Source: an uncultured Ruminococcus sp. (lineage in GTDB: Bacteria; Bacillota; Clostridia; Oscillospirales; Acutalibacteraceae). Taken from it: 64,000 nucleotides of DNA. The stretch covers positions 27,320 to 91,319 of the forward strand of contig CACWOX010000006.1 of the NCBI GenBank assembly GCA_902762615.1. Reading direction: 5' to 3'. Made by a program: the position numbers and the translations under genes. Shown piece by piece: positions 43,683-52,824 of this stretch (position 1 is the first letter of the stretch; every line of letters begins with the position of its first letter). The notes below the pieces were generated by a model, which saw only the letters and a list, made by a program, of their open reading frames with translations, did no database searches and was not told the DNA's origin.

Positions 43683-45091
43683 ATTCTGCTCCTTTGCTGA
43701 TTAAAAATCTCCCTCGCTCGGCTGACGACCGGTTTATCGCTTTTCTCGTCGAAAAAGTATCTTATCACAAATATCATCGACGCTCCAAAGAGTATCACAT
43801 TCACCAGAGCGTTCATCGCCGCGTAATCGTTCCTCCGCTCCAGCCATTCGGCTGTGCCGTAATGATATTTGTAATACCGCCACCAGTTGGTGCTTTCACG
43901 CACCGAGCTGAGCACACGGAACTGATTGAAGAAAATGACAATTGAACTGAACGTCAGGAGCTTCATCAGCCGTCTGTCCGCCACCGTCACAAACGCGCCT
44001 GCCAGCAGCACCAGCGTGACGATCTGATAGCGTTCGTGCTGTCGGCAGGTCAGCATGAACACGCATTGCATGAACATAAAGCCCGCAAGCCAGTGCGAAC
44101 GGCGTATTCCGAACAGATACACCGCCACCACAAGCGCCATTGCAAGCAGCAGATACAGGCTGCCCAGCGTGGAGACGGTTACGCCGGGAAGTATCTGCCA
44201 ATTGTCCTTCACACCGTTCAGCCCGAAAAGCATATAGAAATTGTCGGCGTTAAGCGTGATATACGGGTACTTCGCCAGCCCCTCCGAGTAGACCGTGACC
44301 GGCTTGAAGAATTTCTCCCAGAAGCCCAGTTCCGGACTGAAATCCGACACCGCCGAACCGATCATAAACGGCAGATAGATCAGCGCCATCGTTCCTGCCG
44401 CCGCGCAGACAAATCTCACCAGCCGCATTACGGCGGGCTTTTTTATCCGCGAAAGAGAGAACTCCTTCGGGTGCAGGCTGCCGAAGCAGACGGTCAGCAC
44501 CTCCATGCCCACTACCGGCGTGAGATAAAGCCCCTGCAGCTTGGTGGAACACATGGCTGCCCACAGAATGCCGGCTGCCGTCACGTGCCTTTCCTCCAGA
44601 GCAAGCATCAGAAGCGCCGCCATGAACATCAGCACGCAGTCGGTCTGTCCCCAGCAGGCGCAGTTGAAGATCGCCGCCGGATTCAGCGCCCAGAACGCCG
44701 CCGCAAGCAGCCCGAGCGGCTTATTCCGCTTCGACGCCAGACGGTACAGCACAATGCAGGTCAGGCTGTCTGTCAGACAGGGCAGAAATTTTATCGTGAG
44801 CATTCGCAGCGGAGGATAGCCCCCTATGCTGTCATTGCGTATCAGCCGCCCTACAAAATACAAGGGGTACAGATAAAGCGGCGGATAATCCAGATCATTC
44901 ACATGGCTGTGCGCCGAGAAAAAGCCTTCGCCCAGCTGCACCGCCCACATGATGTTCCATTCCGTATCGTAGGCATTGAGATAGCTCACGCTCATCACCA
45001 GCCTCACAAAAAGCGCAAAAAATGCGATATATCCTGTCGCCCTTGCATATGAAAAATAATTCCTGCCTATTCTGAAATCGCGGTAGTCCAA
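43673..45091 (-). CDS. Membrane glycosyltransferase, GT-C/dolichyl-mannosyltransferase-like
   Basis: This 472-residue protein has about 10 membrane segments and an Asp pair in the first loop region (NAYDTEWN), with PPLYLYPLYFVGR, as in GT39/GT-C enzymes that use polyprenyl-phosphate sugars. I start it at TTG 45091: AAAAGGG lies 8 bases upstream, and the longer frame to ATG 45154 runs back through the promoter. It leads a minus-strand run through YfhO, the decarboxylase, darA, holB and ricT. The sugar and acceptor are unknown. Confidence 0.85.
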   Translation of the reverse strand: MDYRDFRIGRNYFSYARATGYIAFFALFVRLVMSVSYLNAYDTEWNIMWAVQLGEGFFSAHSHVNDLDYPPLYLYPLYFVGRLIRNDSIGGYPPLRMLTIKFLPCLTDSLTCIVLYRLASKRNKPLGLLAAAFWALNPAAIFNCACWGQTDCVLMFMAALLMLALEERHVTAAGILWAAMCSTKLQGLYLTPVVGMEVLTVCFGSLHPKEFSLSRIKKPAVMRLVRFVCAAAGTMALIYLPFMIGSAVSDFSPELGFWEKFFKPVTVYSEGLAKYPYITLNADNFYMLFGLNGVKDNWQILPGVTVSTLGSLYLLLAMALVVAVYLFGIRRSHWLAGFMFMQCVFMLTCRQHERYQIVTLVLLAGAFVTVADRRLMKLLTFSSIVIFFNQFRVLSSVRESTNWWRYYKYHYGTAEWLERRNDYAAMNALVNVILFGASMIFVIRYFFDEKSDKPVVSRAREIFNQQRSRIWK

Positions 45092-45130
45092 ATGATTCAC
45101 CCTTTTGTTGATGAAATAAATATTACATTC

Positions 45131-45159
45131 ATCATACCACACTTTTTCCGTCATTACAA
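45131..45159 (-). promoter_or_regulatory. Promoter of the glycosyltransferase-to-ricT run
   Basis: On the minus strand, TTGTAA (45154-45159), a 17-base spacer and TATGAT (45131-45136), 40 bases ahead of the TTG start. Confidence 0.65.
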
Positions 45160-45209
45160 CTAAACTAAAAATTATTTTTCAGATTTAATTATGTTTGGAG
45201 GAATCTTCA

Positions 45210-45238
45210 TTTACATTAACGCTGTTTTCGGGTATAAT
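45210..45238 (+). promoter_or_regulatory. Promoter of the SCP2-like gene
   Basis: TTTACA (45210-45215), a 17-base spacer and TATAAT (45233-45238). Confidence 0.8.
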
Positions 45239-45272
45239 ATGTCAATCACAGCGCGAAAGGATTTTTTGAAAA

Positions 45273-45605
45273 ATGACATTTGAAGAAATTTACAATACAA
45301 TGAAGGATTATTTTGAGCAGAGAGATTTCGGAGACTTCGGTCAGGGCGTTTATTCCTACGAATTTGACGTGACCGGACAGGGCGAGGGCAAATTTTACAT
45401 AGAAGTCCGCGACGGCAGCCTCGACATGCAGCCCTTCGATTATAAAAACAGCCTTTGTTCCCTCACCGTCGATTCCGGCAGTCTCCGCCGTATTATCTCC
45501 CGCTCCCTCTCCCCTGTCGAAGCCTATTCCTCCGGCAGACTCGCCATCCGCGGCGACGTCTCCGCTGCCTTCCGGCTCGCTGACGCCCTCGAAATGGCAA
45601 TGTGA
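45273..45605 (+). CDS. SCP2 sterol-carrier-like domain protein
   Basis: This 110-residue protein consists of one SCP2-like domain: an alpha/beta fold with VRDGSLDMQPFDYKNSLCSLTV, and an ending of the form GRLAIRGDVSAAFRLADAL that resembles the family's C-terminal half. The family binds hydrophobic ligands; the role in bacteria is usually unknown. It has its own promoter and terminator. The start is an ATG with a GAAAGGA site. Confidence 0.78.
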   Translation: MTFEEIYNTMKDYFEQRDFGDFGQGVYSYEFDVTGQGEGKFYIEVRDGSLDMQPFDYKNSLCSLTVDSGSLRRIISRSLSPVEAYSSGRLAIRGDVSAAFRLADALEMAM

Positions 45606-45651
45606 AGCGTGAATTTTTCCCCTTCATGCGGGAATAGCTCTTCCCATCGCG

Positions 45652-45702
45652 AAAAAAGCGACAGCCGCACCTTCGTTTTTAGGTACGACTGCCGCTTTTT
45701 TG
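45652..45702. terminator. Bidirectional terminator between the SCP2-like gene and the sugar transferase
   Basis: AAAAGCG with CGCTTTT and CAG/CTG pairs close a stem, with A-runs before and T-runs after. Confidence 0.8.
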
Positions 45703-45718
45703 TTTATACTGTATGAAT

Positions 45719-46375
45719 TTAATTCCTGCGACCTTCCACATAGCCCTGACCGCCGATAACAACCGAAACAGTCTTGGCAAAAATGATCATGTCAAAGATC
45801 ACCGAGCGCTTAATGACGTATTCCTTGTCGAAATAGACCTTTTCCTCTGCGGGAACACAGTCACGTCCGTTGACCTGCGCCCAGCCTGTAACGCCGGGGC
45901 GAACATCGTACACGCCTTCGCGCATACGGAGCTTGTGAACGTCGGATTCGCTCATAATGAGAGGACGGGGACCGACGAGGCTCATGTCGCCTCTGAGCAC
46001 GTTGAAGAGCTGAGGAAGCTCGTCGATGCTGGTCTTTCTGAGCACGCGACCCACACGGGTGATATGTGCATAAGGATCGGAAAGATCAGATGTAGCCGTT
46101 TCATGAGGGGCGTTGACCCTCATGGTGCGGAATTTGTAGACCTTAAAAAGATTGCCGTTTTTGCCAACGCGGTTCTGGCTGAAGATCACCGAGCCTTCGG
46201 AATCGAACTTGATCATGAGGGCAACCAGCGCAAAAAGCGGAAGAAGCAGCGTCAGGGCAGCTGCCGAAACGCCGATATCGAAAATTCTTTTGAGAACTGT
46301 ATAAACAGGCTTTGTCTTGATTCGTGTGTCATCAAAATAAAGAGTGCCTACATAATTCTCACGCACATTAACCAT
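45719..46375 (-). CDS. Polyprenyl-phosphate sugar-1-phosphate transferase (bacterial sugar transferase)
   Basis: This enzyme starts assembly of an envelope glycan by moving a sugar-phosphate onto undecaprenyl phosphate. The 218-residue protein has the membrane hairpin of the family (KRIFDIGVSAAALTLLLP), then KFRTM, KTSIDELPQLFNVLRGDMSLVGPRP and RPGVTGWAQVNGR. I choose ATG 46375 because an AAGGGGG site lies 9 bases upstream. The frame extends to 46468 and would add a second membrane helix; that longer form is possible. The sugar is unknown. Confidence 0.9.
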   Translation of the reverse strand: MVNVRENYVGTLYFDDTRIKTKPVYTVLKRIFDIGVSAAALTLLLPLFALVALMIKFDSEGSVIFSQNRVGKNGNLFKVYKFRTMRVNAPHETATSDLSDPYAHITRVGRVLRKTSIDELPQLFNVLRGDMSLVGPRPLIMSESDVHKLRMREGVYDVRPGVTGWAQVNGRDCVPAEEKVYFDKEYVIKRSVIFDMIIFAKTVSVVIGGQGYVEGRRN

Positions 46376-46488
46376 GACAAATGACCCCCTTAAAATCACA
46401 AATAAGTTAAGCAAACATGCAAAGACAAGCATGAAGATTTCAAGTGACATCGCGTCACACTCACACATCTTCTTTTTTGCTTATTCAT

Positions 46489-46517
46489 AGTATAACACAC
46501 CACTTATCGAATTTCAA
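46489..46517 (-). promoter_or_regulatory. Promoter of the sugar transferase gene
   Basis: On the minus strand, TTGAAA (46512-46517), a 17-base spacer and TATACT (46489-46494), giving a leader of about 105 nt. The rest of the gap to 46733 is AT-rich with a 13-base palindrome at 46586-46598 and a hairpin at 46685. Confidence 0.75.
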
Positions 46518-46684
46518 TATATTTTTTTTGTTTTTTGCATTTTTATAAAAAATTTCAAAAAAAAATCACCGTGGACCGATAAATAGTTATTAAATAACGA
46601 TAAGCGGATCAAATTTGTCGCATAATGCAGAATTATGCGTTTTCCTAATTTAGCAAAATAAAGTCAGTTTGTGCAAAATCACGA

Positions 46685-46723
46685 ACAGCAGGGCTTCCCA
46701 TAGGGGGAAATCCTGCTGCTTTG
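46685..46723 (-). terminator. Possible terminator after the ABC ATPase gene
   Basis: On the minus strand, AGCAGG with CCTGCT and TTCCC with GGGAA form a strong stem, but only a weak T-run follows. Confidence 0.5.
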
Positions 46724-46733
46724 CTCAAATGGC

Positions 46734-47300
46734 TCACATTTCATAAATTTTAGTGCATTTCATCAAGTCAGCTTCATTTTTATCGTGTGTGACGAGAATG
46801 ACCGTGCGTTTTTGACAATACGCATCCACACGGCTGATGACGCGCTCCCTCAGTTCGGGATCAAGTCCCTTGAATGGCTCGTCCATCAGAATCAAAGAGG
46901 AATCGAAGGCGAGAGCGCGGGCAATGCTGAGGCGCTGCTTCATGCCGCCGGAAAAATCGTCGGGATAGCTCTTTGTTTCCGCGTCAAGCTCCATAGCGGC
47001 AAGCATCTCGCGGGCAAGCGACTTGTCGCATCCGGCGGCGGCAGTGATGTTTTCCTCGGCGGTCAGCCACGGCAGCAGCCTGTATTCCTGAAAGACATAG
47101 GAGAGTTTCCCTTCGGGCAGCTGCATTTCGCCGCTGTCGGGGGGAAGCAGTCCGGCGATGATATTGAGCAGCGTCGTTTTTCCGCCGCCGGAGGGACCAA
47201 GAATACACACTCTTTCACCGTCCGCCGCCTCCAAATAGAAGTGATTCAATACCTGCTTGTCTCCGAACGACTTGCAGATGTTTTTCAATATAAGAGGCAT
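46734..47300 (-). CDS. ABC transporter ATP-binding protein (NitT/TauT type)
   Basis: This 188-residue ATPase is short for its family (about 240), with Walker A GPSGGGKTT (35-43), signature FSGGMKQR and Walker B LILMDEP. The Q-loop reads FQEYRLLPW, which is typical of the SsuB/TauB/NitT importers. It follows typA by 34 bases on the same strand. The only matching permease and binding protein in the window lie at 52825-54640 on the other strand with no ATPase of their own, so it probably serves them (inference). Confidence 0.88.
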   Translation of the reverse strand: MPLILKNICKSFGDKQVLNHFYLEAADGERVCILGPSGGGKTTLLNIIAGLLPPDSGEMQLPEGKLSYVFQEYRLLPWLTAEENITAAAGCDKSLAREMLAAMELDAETKSYPDDFSGGMKQRLSIARALAFDSSLILMDEPFKGLDPELRERVISRVDAYCQKRTVILVTHDKNEADLMKCTKIYEM

Positions 47301-47334
47301 TTCCGTTCATCACCTTCACACTAATAAAAATCCG

Positions 47335-49161
47335 TTATTTGGTTTTGCTCCATGCCTTCATGCGGAGGGACTTGTCGAGGATCACCTTGCGCATGCGGAT
47401 AGATTTGGGAGTGACCTCCACCAGCTCGTCGTCGGCGATGAATTCAAGGCACTGCTCGAGACTGAGCACGGTGTGTGGAACGAGCCGGAGAGCTTCATCG
47501 GAACCGGCAGCGCGGGTATTGGTGACGTGCTTTTTCTTGCAGACGTTCACCACAATGTCCTCGGATTTGGGCGAAGCGCCGACAATCATGCCCTCGTAGA
47601 CAGGCACATTGGGACCGATGAACATGCGTCCTCTTTCCTGTGAATTCCACAAGCCGTAGGCAGTCGCCTCGCCGGTTTCGTGGGCGATCAGGCTGCCCTG
47701 CTGACGAACCACGATATCCCCCTTGTAAGGCTCGTAGCCGTCAAAGACGTGATTCATAATGCCGTTGCCGTTGGTGTCGGTGAGAAATTCGGAACGGTAG
47801 CCCATCAGACCGCGGGCGGGAATCCTGAATTCGAGATGGGTCATACCGCTCTCGCGAGTATCCATATTGAGCATTTCCGCCTTGCGGGTGCCGAGCTTTT
47901 CCATGACGGTGCCGACGTAATCCTGCGGCACCTCGATCATCAGAAGCTCGATCGGCTCGCACTTCTTCCCGCCCACTTCCTTATAAATGACCTGCGGGCG
48001 GGACACCTGAAATTCAAAATTCTGGCGGCGCATGGTCTCGATCAGAATGGAGAGATGCAGTTCGCCGCGTCCCGATACCTTGAAGCAGTCGGTGGTGTCG
48101 GTTTCCTCCACGCGCATGGCGACGTTGGTTTCGACTTCCTTGAAGAGCCTGTCGCGGATATTGCGGCTGGTGACGTACTTGCCCTCGCGTCCCGCAAAGG
48201 GGGAATTGTTGACCATGAACATCATCGAAACGGTAGGCTCGTCGATCTTGATGAAGGGCAGCGGCTCCACGCAGTCGGGAGCGCAGGCGGTTTCGCCAAT
48301 GTTGAGGTCGGCAAGACCCGAAACGGAGATGATGTCGCCCACTGAAGCGCTTTCCGACTCGACTCTGCGCAGTCCGTCGAACTGATAGAGCTTGCCGATT
48401 TTCACATTCTGGGTAGTGCCGTCGCTGTGGCAGAGCACGAGCGCCTGACCGTTCCTGACGGTGCCTCTCTCGACGCGTCCGATGCCGATGCGACCCACAT
48501 AATCGTCATAGTCGATGTTGCTGAAAAGCACCTGCGCCGGCGCGTCCGCGTCACCGACGGGAGCGGGAATTTCGGTGAGGATCGTTTCAAAGAGCGCCTT
48601 CATATCGGTGCCCATGCTGTCGGGGTCGAGCGAGGAATAGCCGTCTCTGCCGGAAGCGTAAACAACGGGGAATTCAAGCTGATCCTCATTGGCGCCGAGG
48701 TCGATAAAGAGGTCGAGAATCTCGTCGATCACCTCGGCGGGGCGGGCGCCGGGACGGTCGATCTTGTTGATCACGACGATAGGCTTCTTGCCCAGACCGA
48801 GCGCCTTTTTGAGCACAAAGCGGGTCTGCGGCATGCAGCCCTCAAACGCGTCGACCAGCAGCAGAATGCCGTCCACCATCATCAGAATGCGCTCCACCTC
48901 GCCGCCGAAGTCGGCGTGACCGGGCGTGTCGATAATATTGATTTTAACGCCCTTGTATTCCACGGCGGTCTGTTTGGAGAGAATCGTAATACCTCTCTCT
49001 CGCTCAAGGTCGTTGGAATCCATAACGCGTTCCGCGACAGCCTCATTTTCGCGGAAGATACCGCTCTGTCTGAGGAGCTGATCGACAAGGGTGGTTTTAC
49101 CGTGGTCGACGTGTGCGACAATGGCGACATTTCTGAGTCTTTCCTGTGATGTAACGCTCAT
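47335..49161 (-). CDS. typA: Translational GTPase TypA/BipA
   Basis: This ribosome-binding GTPase is related to EF-G and is needed for growth under stress and for proper ribosome assembly at low temperature. The 608-residue protein has AHVDHGKT (16-23), DTPGHADF and NKIDRPGAR, then EF-G-like domains and the BipA-specific C-terminus. I start it at ATG 49161, 10 bases after a GAGG site. Promoter at 49203-49231. Confidence 0.97.
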   Translation of the reverse strand: MSVTSQERLRNVAIVAHVDHGKTTLVDQLLRQSGIFRENEAVAERVMDSNDLERERGITILSKQTAVEYKGVKINIIDTPGHADFGGEVERILMMVDGILLLVDAFEGCMPQTRFVLKKALGLGKKPIVVINKIDRPGARPAEVIDEILDLFIDLGANEDQLEFPVVYASGRDGYSSLDPDSMGTDMKALFETILTEIPAPVGDADAPAQVLFSNIDYDDYVGRIGIGRVERGTVRNGQALVLCHSDGTTQNVKIGKLYQFDGLRRVESESASVGDIISVSGLADLNIGETACAPDCVEPLPFIKIDEPTVSMMFMVNNSPFAGREGKYVTSRNIRDRLFKEVETNVAMRVEETDTTDCFKVSGRGELHLSILIETMRRQNFEFQVSRPQVIYKEVGGKKCEPIELLMIEVPQDYVGTVMEKLGTRKAEMLNMDTRESGMTHLEFRIPARGLMGYRSEFLTDTNGNGIMNHVFDGYEPYKGDIVVRQQGSLIAHETGEATAYGLWNSQERGRMFIGPNVPVYEGMIVGASPKSEDIVVNVCKKKHVTNTRAAGSDEALRLVPHTVLSLEQCLEFIADDELVEVTPKSIRMRKVILDKSLRMKAWSKTK

Positions 49162-49202
49162 AAAAAAAATACCTCTTTTTAACATGCATTTAATTAAGGA
49201 AT

Positions 49203-49231
49203 ATTATAGCATATCTTTTCCGGCATTTAAA
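49203..49231 (-). promoter_or_regulatory. Promoter of typA
   Basis: On the minus strand, TTTAAA (49226-49231), a 17-base spacer and TATAAT (49203-49208). Confidence 0.65.
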
Positions 49232-49694
49232 CCACATCGGACAAAAAACGACCCGCTCGGGTGAAGAAATGCGAGTGCATATCTTAAAATTTTTTGTAAA
49301 CTTTTTCTGATACCTCACCGTCCGGCAGGAATGAAACATACTAATAGCAGGGCGAAGGGGTTAAAAGTGTGGAGCTTCAAAAGATGTGGCACGTCAGCAG
49401 AGTCGACAGGTGGAGTAAAACATATCAATAAATTTTCGACATCGTAAAAAATGGTCGAATTATCTTGTGAAAATTAAAAAAAATATGAAAAAATTATAAA
49501 AAATTGCGTATTTTTAAAAAAAAATAGTGACTATTTTAAAAATGTATGTTATAATACAACAGTAAATGTGATGATTATATCTCGCCGAAGGTAAATATTT
49601 TGCCGGTTTTTCGCTCAATCGGCACAGTTTGCCTGTCGGCGGAATATGATCACAGCATGCAATTTTTTGTATTATTGAGAGGAGTCTTTCGGCA
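49232..49694. other. AT-rich intergenic region between typA and phoH
   Basis: No gene is seen. It holds a partial family 2 unit (AGTGTGGAGCTTC, about 49363-49376), two inverted TTCGAC/GTCGAA sites that look like Spo0A boxes (49435-49457), and a phoH promoter (GTGACT 49527-49532, 17 bases, TATAAT 49550-49555). The leader of about 130 nt can pair CGCCGA with TCGGCG. Confidence 0.5.
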
Positions 49695-50690
49695 TTGTAC
49701 GAGGAAACAGTGCATATTGACAGGCTGGATCACGCGGTGAGCCTGTTCGGCAGCTATGATGAGAATGTCAGACTGCTTGAGAGGACGTTCCGTGTCAGTA
49801 TTGTCACCCGCAGCTCGGAAATCAAGGTGACGGGCGAGGAAGGCAATGTCAAAAAGGCGGTGCGCGCGATCCATTCCATGCTGGCGGTCATCAGACGCGG
49901 AGACACGCTCAGCGATCAGTCGGTCAGATACTGCATATCGCTTGTGGAGGACGACATGGAAGGTCAATGGGAAAACACGGCGGATGAATGTATATGCATT
50001 ACCTCAAAGGGCAAGCCGGTCAAGCCAAAGACCATCGGTCAGCGCAATTATGTCAGCGCGATAGCCAGTCATTCCATCACCTTCGGAGTGGGACCGGCAG
50101 GCACGGGCAAGACCTATCTTGCGGTTGCTATGGCGGTTGCCGCCTTCCGCAGGGGCGAGGTCGAGAGGATCATTCTGACCCGTCCCGCCGTCGAAGCCGG
50201 AGAGAAGCTGGGATTTCTGCCGGGCGACCTGCAATCCAAGATCGACCCCTATCTCCGTCCGCTTTACGACGCACTGTTTGACATGCTGGGCGCCGAGAGC
50301 TATCAGCGCTATCTGGAGCGAGGCACCATCGAGGTCGCGCCGCTTGCCTACATGCGCGGCAGGACGCTGGACGACAGCTTCATCATTTTGGACGAAGCGC
50401 AGAACACCTCGCGCGAGCAGATGAAGATGTTTCTCACCCGACTGGGCTTCCGCTCCAAAATGGTGATCAACGGCGACGTCACGCAGATCGACCTGCCGGA
50501 CGGCAAGAAGTCCGGACTCTCGCAGGTCATTCGCATACTGAGCAATATCGAGGACATAGCGATCGTGAAGTTTGACGGACGGGACGTAGTGCGTCATAAG
50601 CTGGTGCAGGACATCATCAAGGCTTATGAGAAGAACGAAAAAAATGAGAAAAACGAAACGCAAAGAAACAATAAACGCAGCAATCCATAA
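49695..50690 (+). CDS. phoH: PhoH-like ATPase
   Basis: PhoH-type ATPases act with YbeY in RNA metabolism; the exact reaction is uncertain. The 331-residue protein has an N-terminal KH-like stretch, then GPAGTGKTYLA, LDEAQNTS (Walker B) and VINGDVTQIDLP. The start is a TTG (49695), 11 bases past GGAG. The C-terminal residues are repeats of Lys, Asn and Glu. ybeY starts 21 bases downstream, the usual phoH-ybeY order. Confidence 0.95.
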   Translation: MYEETVHIDRLDHAVSLFGSYDENVRLLERTFRVSIVTRSSEIKVTGEEGNVKKAVRAIHSMLAVIRRGDTLSDQSVRYCISLVEDDMEGQWENTADECICITSKGKPVKPKTIGQRNYVSAIASHSITFGVGPAGTGKTYLAVAMAVAAFRRGEVERIILTRPAVEAGEKLGFLPGDLQSKIDPYLRPLYDALFDMLGAESYQRYLERGTIEVAPLAYMRGRTLDDSFIILDEAQNTSREQMKMFLTRLGFRSKMVINGDVTQIDLPDGKKSGLSQVIRILSNIEDIAIVKFDGRDVVRHKLVQDIIKAYEKNEKNEKNETQRNNKRSNP

Positions 50691-50711
50691 AGTCAGGAGG
50701 CAATACACAAA

Positions 50712-51227
50712 ATGGACAGAACAAAGGTAATCATAGAGGACAGGCAAAAGGCAGTCAGAATCCCCACGGGCATCAGACTGCTCATCAGAAGATGCTGCAA
50801 CGCGGTTCTTCAGATGGAGAAGATCACCGGCTCCTGTGAAGTCTGCGTGTCCTTCGTGGACGTTGACGAGATACAGCAGCTCAACGCGAAATTCCGCAAT
50901 CACGACACTCCCACCGACGTGCTTTCCTTCCCGCTAGGCATAGACGGCAATTACGACATCAATCCGGCGACAGGCGCAAAGCAGCTGGGCGACATAGTGC
51001 TCTGCGTGCCGATAGCGGTAGAGCAGGCGAAGAAATACGGTCATTCCTTCCAGCGCGAGATCGGATATCTCACAGCCCATTCCATGCTTCATCTGCTGGG
51101 CTATGACCACGAGCAGGGCGGCATAGAAGCGGTGCGCATGAGGGAGAAGGAAGAAGCGGTCATGTCTTCGCTGGGACTTCCCCGCGATGCAAGTTACGTA
51201 ACCAACCCCGATGGTTTTCCGGGTTGA
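50712..51227 (+). CDS. ybeY: Endoribonuclease YbeY (16S rRNA maturation)
   Basis: This zinc enzyme works in 16S rRNA 3' end maturation and ribosome quality control. The 171-residue protein has the metal motif HSMLHLLGYDH (about 121-131), the usual H3xH5xH. It is encoded just after phoH with an AGGAGG site. A terminator follows. Confidence 0.96.
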   Translation: MDRTKVIIEDRQKAVRIPTGIRLLIRRCCNAVLQMEKITGSCEVCVSFVDVDEIQQLNAKFRNHDTPTDVLSFPLGIDGNYDINPATGAKQLGDIVLCVPIAVEQAKKYGHSFQREIGYLTAHSMLHLLGYDHEQGGIEAVRMREKEEAVMSSLGLPRDASYVTNPDGFPG

Positions 51228-51265
51228 GTAAGCAGGTAAGCCTTTACATGAAATGACAATCGAGG

Positions 51266-51307
51266 AACGCAACATCCGTTTTCACCTGGGCGTTGCGTTT
51301 CTTTTTT
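51266..51307 (+). terminator. Terminator after ybeY
   Basis: A perfect 8-bp stem AACGCAAC/GTTGCGTT (51266-51273 with 51292-51299) is followed by T's. Confidence 0.88.
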
Positions 51308-51326
51308 GAAAAAAGGGAATGAAAAG

Positions 51327-51800
51327 ATGTGTAGAAAAATAACCGCGCTGCTTCTGAGCGTCACGATGCTGCTTGCAATGACGGTATGCCTGAATGCCTG
51401 TAAGGACGACGGAACCCATTCCCCGTTCACACAGCAGAGCTACCGCACGGATACGGATCCGCTGAAAAGCAGATTTCCGGCATTGGGAGAGATAGACAGA
51501 GCGTACTGGAAAACATACATTTTCGGCAGAGGACTGTACTCCTGTATTGGCCCGACTTCCTACCGTCTCACCGGATTTGTCAGTACTGACGTTGCCGATA
51601 AGCTGATGTACAAACAATACACAGAGGTGAAGAAGGTAGATTTTCCCGACGGCATAGAGCCGGAGGTGACAGGCTTCACGGATTTTGAGTGGAGAAAATA
51701 TCCGGAGTTTACGGAAAAAGTACTGGGGAATAAATATCTCGGACTTGTTTTTGTTGACATCGGGAAAAATCTGGTATATATCGACATTGAAAATTTTTAA
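51327..51800 (+). CDS. Small hypothetical lipoprotein
   Basis: This 157-residue protein has a lipoprotein signal (basic start, hydrophobic core, LNAC) and a mature part of about 130 residues with no motif I know. The ATG at 51327 has AAAAGGGA 8 bases upstream. It begins just after the ybeY terminator; no separate promoter is obvious, so low read-through may express it. A terminator follows. Confidence 0.75.
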   Translation: MCRKITALLLSVTMLLAMTVCLNACKDDGTHSPFTQQSYRTDTDPLKSRFPALGEIDRAYWKTYIFGRGLYSCIGPTSYRLTGFVSTDVADKLMYKQYTEVKKVDFPDGIEPEVTGFTDFEWRKYPEFTEKVLGNKYLGLVFVDIGKNLVYIDIENF

Positions 51801-51807
51801 TTCAAAG

Positions 51808-51862
51808 AAATGCTTGCGGCGATTCAGCAATTCAGCATGAAATTGCCGTGAGCATTTTTTTC
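51808..51862 (+). terminator. Terminator after the small lipoprotein gene
   Basis: AAATGCTTGCGGC pairs imperfectly with GCCGTGAGCATTT, followed by seven T's. A 10-base tandem (TCATGTTTTT, three units, 51861-51890) extends the tail. Confidence 0.85.
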
Positions 51863-51975
51863 ATGTTTTTTCATGTTTTTTCATGCTTTTTTCAGTTATG
51901 GATGCGCTGCAAACGGGAAAAATACAATCGTCAGACGGGATTGTTATTTTTTTAACGAAAATTTGAAAATAGCCC

Positions 51976-52031
51976 TTGACAAATCCCAAAGCAGCATGTA
52001 TAATCTACTCAAAAGTGTATTAAATGATACA
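51976..52031 (+). promoter_or_regulatory. Promoter and operator-like repeat of the Crp/Fnr gene
   Basis: TTGACA (51976-51981), a 17-base spacer and TATAAT (51999-52004). An inverted repeat TGTAT-N6-ATACA (52016-52031) lies at about +5 to +20, where a repressor would block transcription. Self-control by the Crp/Fnr protein is inferred. Confidence 0.75.
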
Positions 52032-52062
52032 GTTTTACTATCAACGAAGGGAGACAAGGCAA

Positions 52063-52752
52063 GTGAACGCAGAGAAATTCACCCCCGAGGATCTGCAAGC
52101 CGTGAGCGTCTGCCGGCTGTTTGATGGCTGTACGGACGACGAGATCCGGCGCTTTCTCGACGATTCGGGCGTGAATGTGTGCTCCTTCCGCGGCGGAGAG
52201 GTACTGCCGTCCGAGGTCAGGGCGGGCAGCTGGGGCATCGTGATTGCCGGCTCGGTCAGGATTTTTTCGGGCGACGAAGGGGGCGGCGCCATGCTGCTCA
52301 ACGTCGTTTCATCGGGGCAGCCGTTTGATATCTCCTCGCTTGCCGGCTGCAAAGGCAGTCCGGTGATGTCGGAGGTCAGAGCGGCAGGAAAGAGCCGCAT
52401 TGCCTTTGTCGGCGCGATGGACACCATGCGGCTGCTGAAGGATTATCCGGGAGTCGGCGCCAACTGCATGGGCTTTTTCTGCGGACGCATCGCCTTCCTC
52501 AACCGGAAGATACACACCCTCTCGAGAACGACGGCGGAGCAGAAGCTGGCGGATTATCTTCTCAGCGAATTCAGCGCGGAAGGCGGCAGGGCGGAGGTTC
52601 GTGTCAAGAGCTGCGTAGAGCTTGCCGTGCGGCTGAATCTGTCGAGAGCTTCCCTTTACCGTGCGCTGGGCATACTGGAGCAGTCGGGCTGCATCGCCCG
52701 AAACGGCAAAAGCATCGAGCTGCTCGACGTCGCAGCCCTGCAAAATATATAG
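52063..52752 (+). CDS. Crp/Fnr family transcriptional regulator
   Basis: This 229-residue regulator has a cyclic-nucleotide-type beta-barrel (about 20-125), a dimer helix, and a C-terminal helix-turn-helix (LAVRLNLSRASLYRALGILEQSGC). No N-terminal FNR Cys cluster is evident, so an oxygen-sensing FNR is unlikely. I start at GTG 52063, 8 bases after AAGGGAGA; the ATG at 52024 has no site. The ABC binding protein gene follows by 72 bases that contain a GGTCGG/CCGACT hairpin, so it probably controls that transporter. Confidence 0.88.
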   Translation: MNAEKFTPEDLQAVSVCRLFDGCTDDEIRRFLDDSGVNVCSFRGGEVLPSEVRAGSWGIVIAGSVRIFSGDEGGGAMLLNVVSSGQPFDISSLAGCKGSPVMSEVRAAGKSRIAFVGAMDTMRLLKDYPGVGANCMGFFCGRIAFLNRKIHTLSRTTAEQKLADYLLSEFSAEGGRAEVRVKSCVELAVRLNLSRASLYRALGILEQSGCIARNGKSIELLDVAALQNI

Positions 52753-52824
52753 CTTGTCCGGGTCGGAAAAAAACCGACTCTCACAATATCATTTTATTTA
52801 TTTTTTAAGGAAGGAATTGTTACA

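Noticed and set aside
46376..46468. N-terminal extension of the sugar transferase with an extra membrane helix
   Set aside because: The frame is open to 46468, but those starts have no good ribosome binding site, whereas ATG 46375 has AAGGGGG at proper spacing. Kept only as an alternative.
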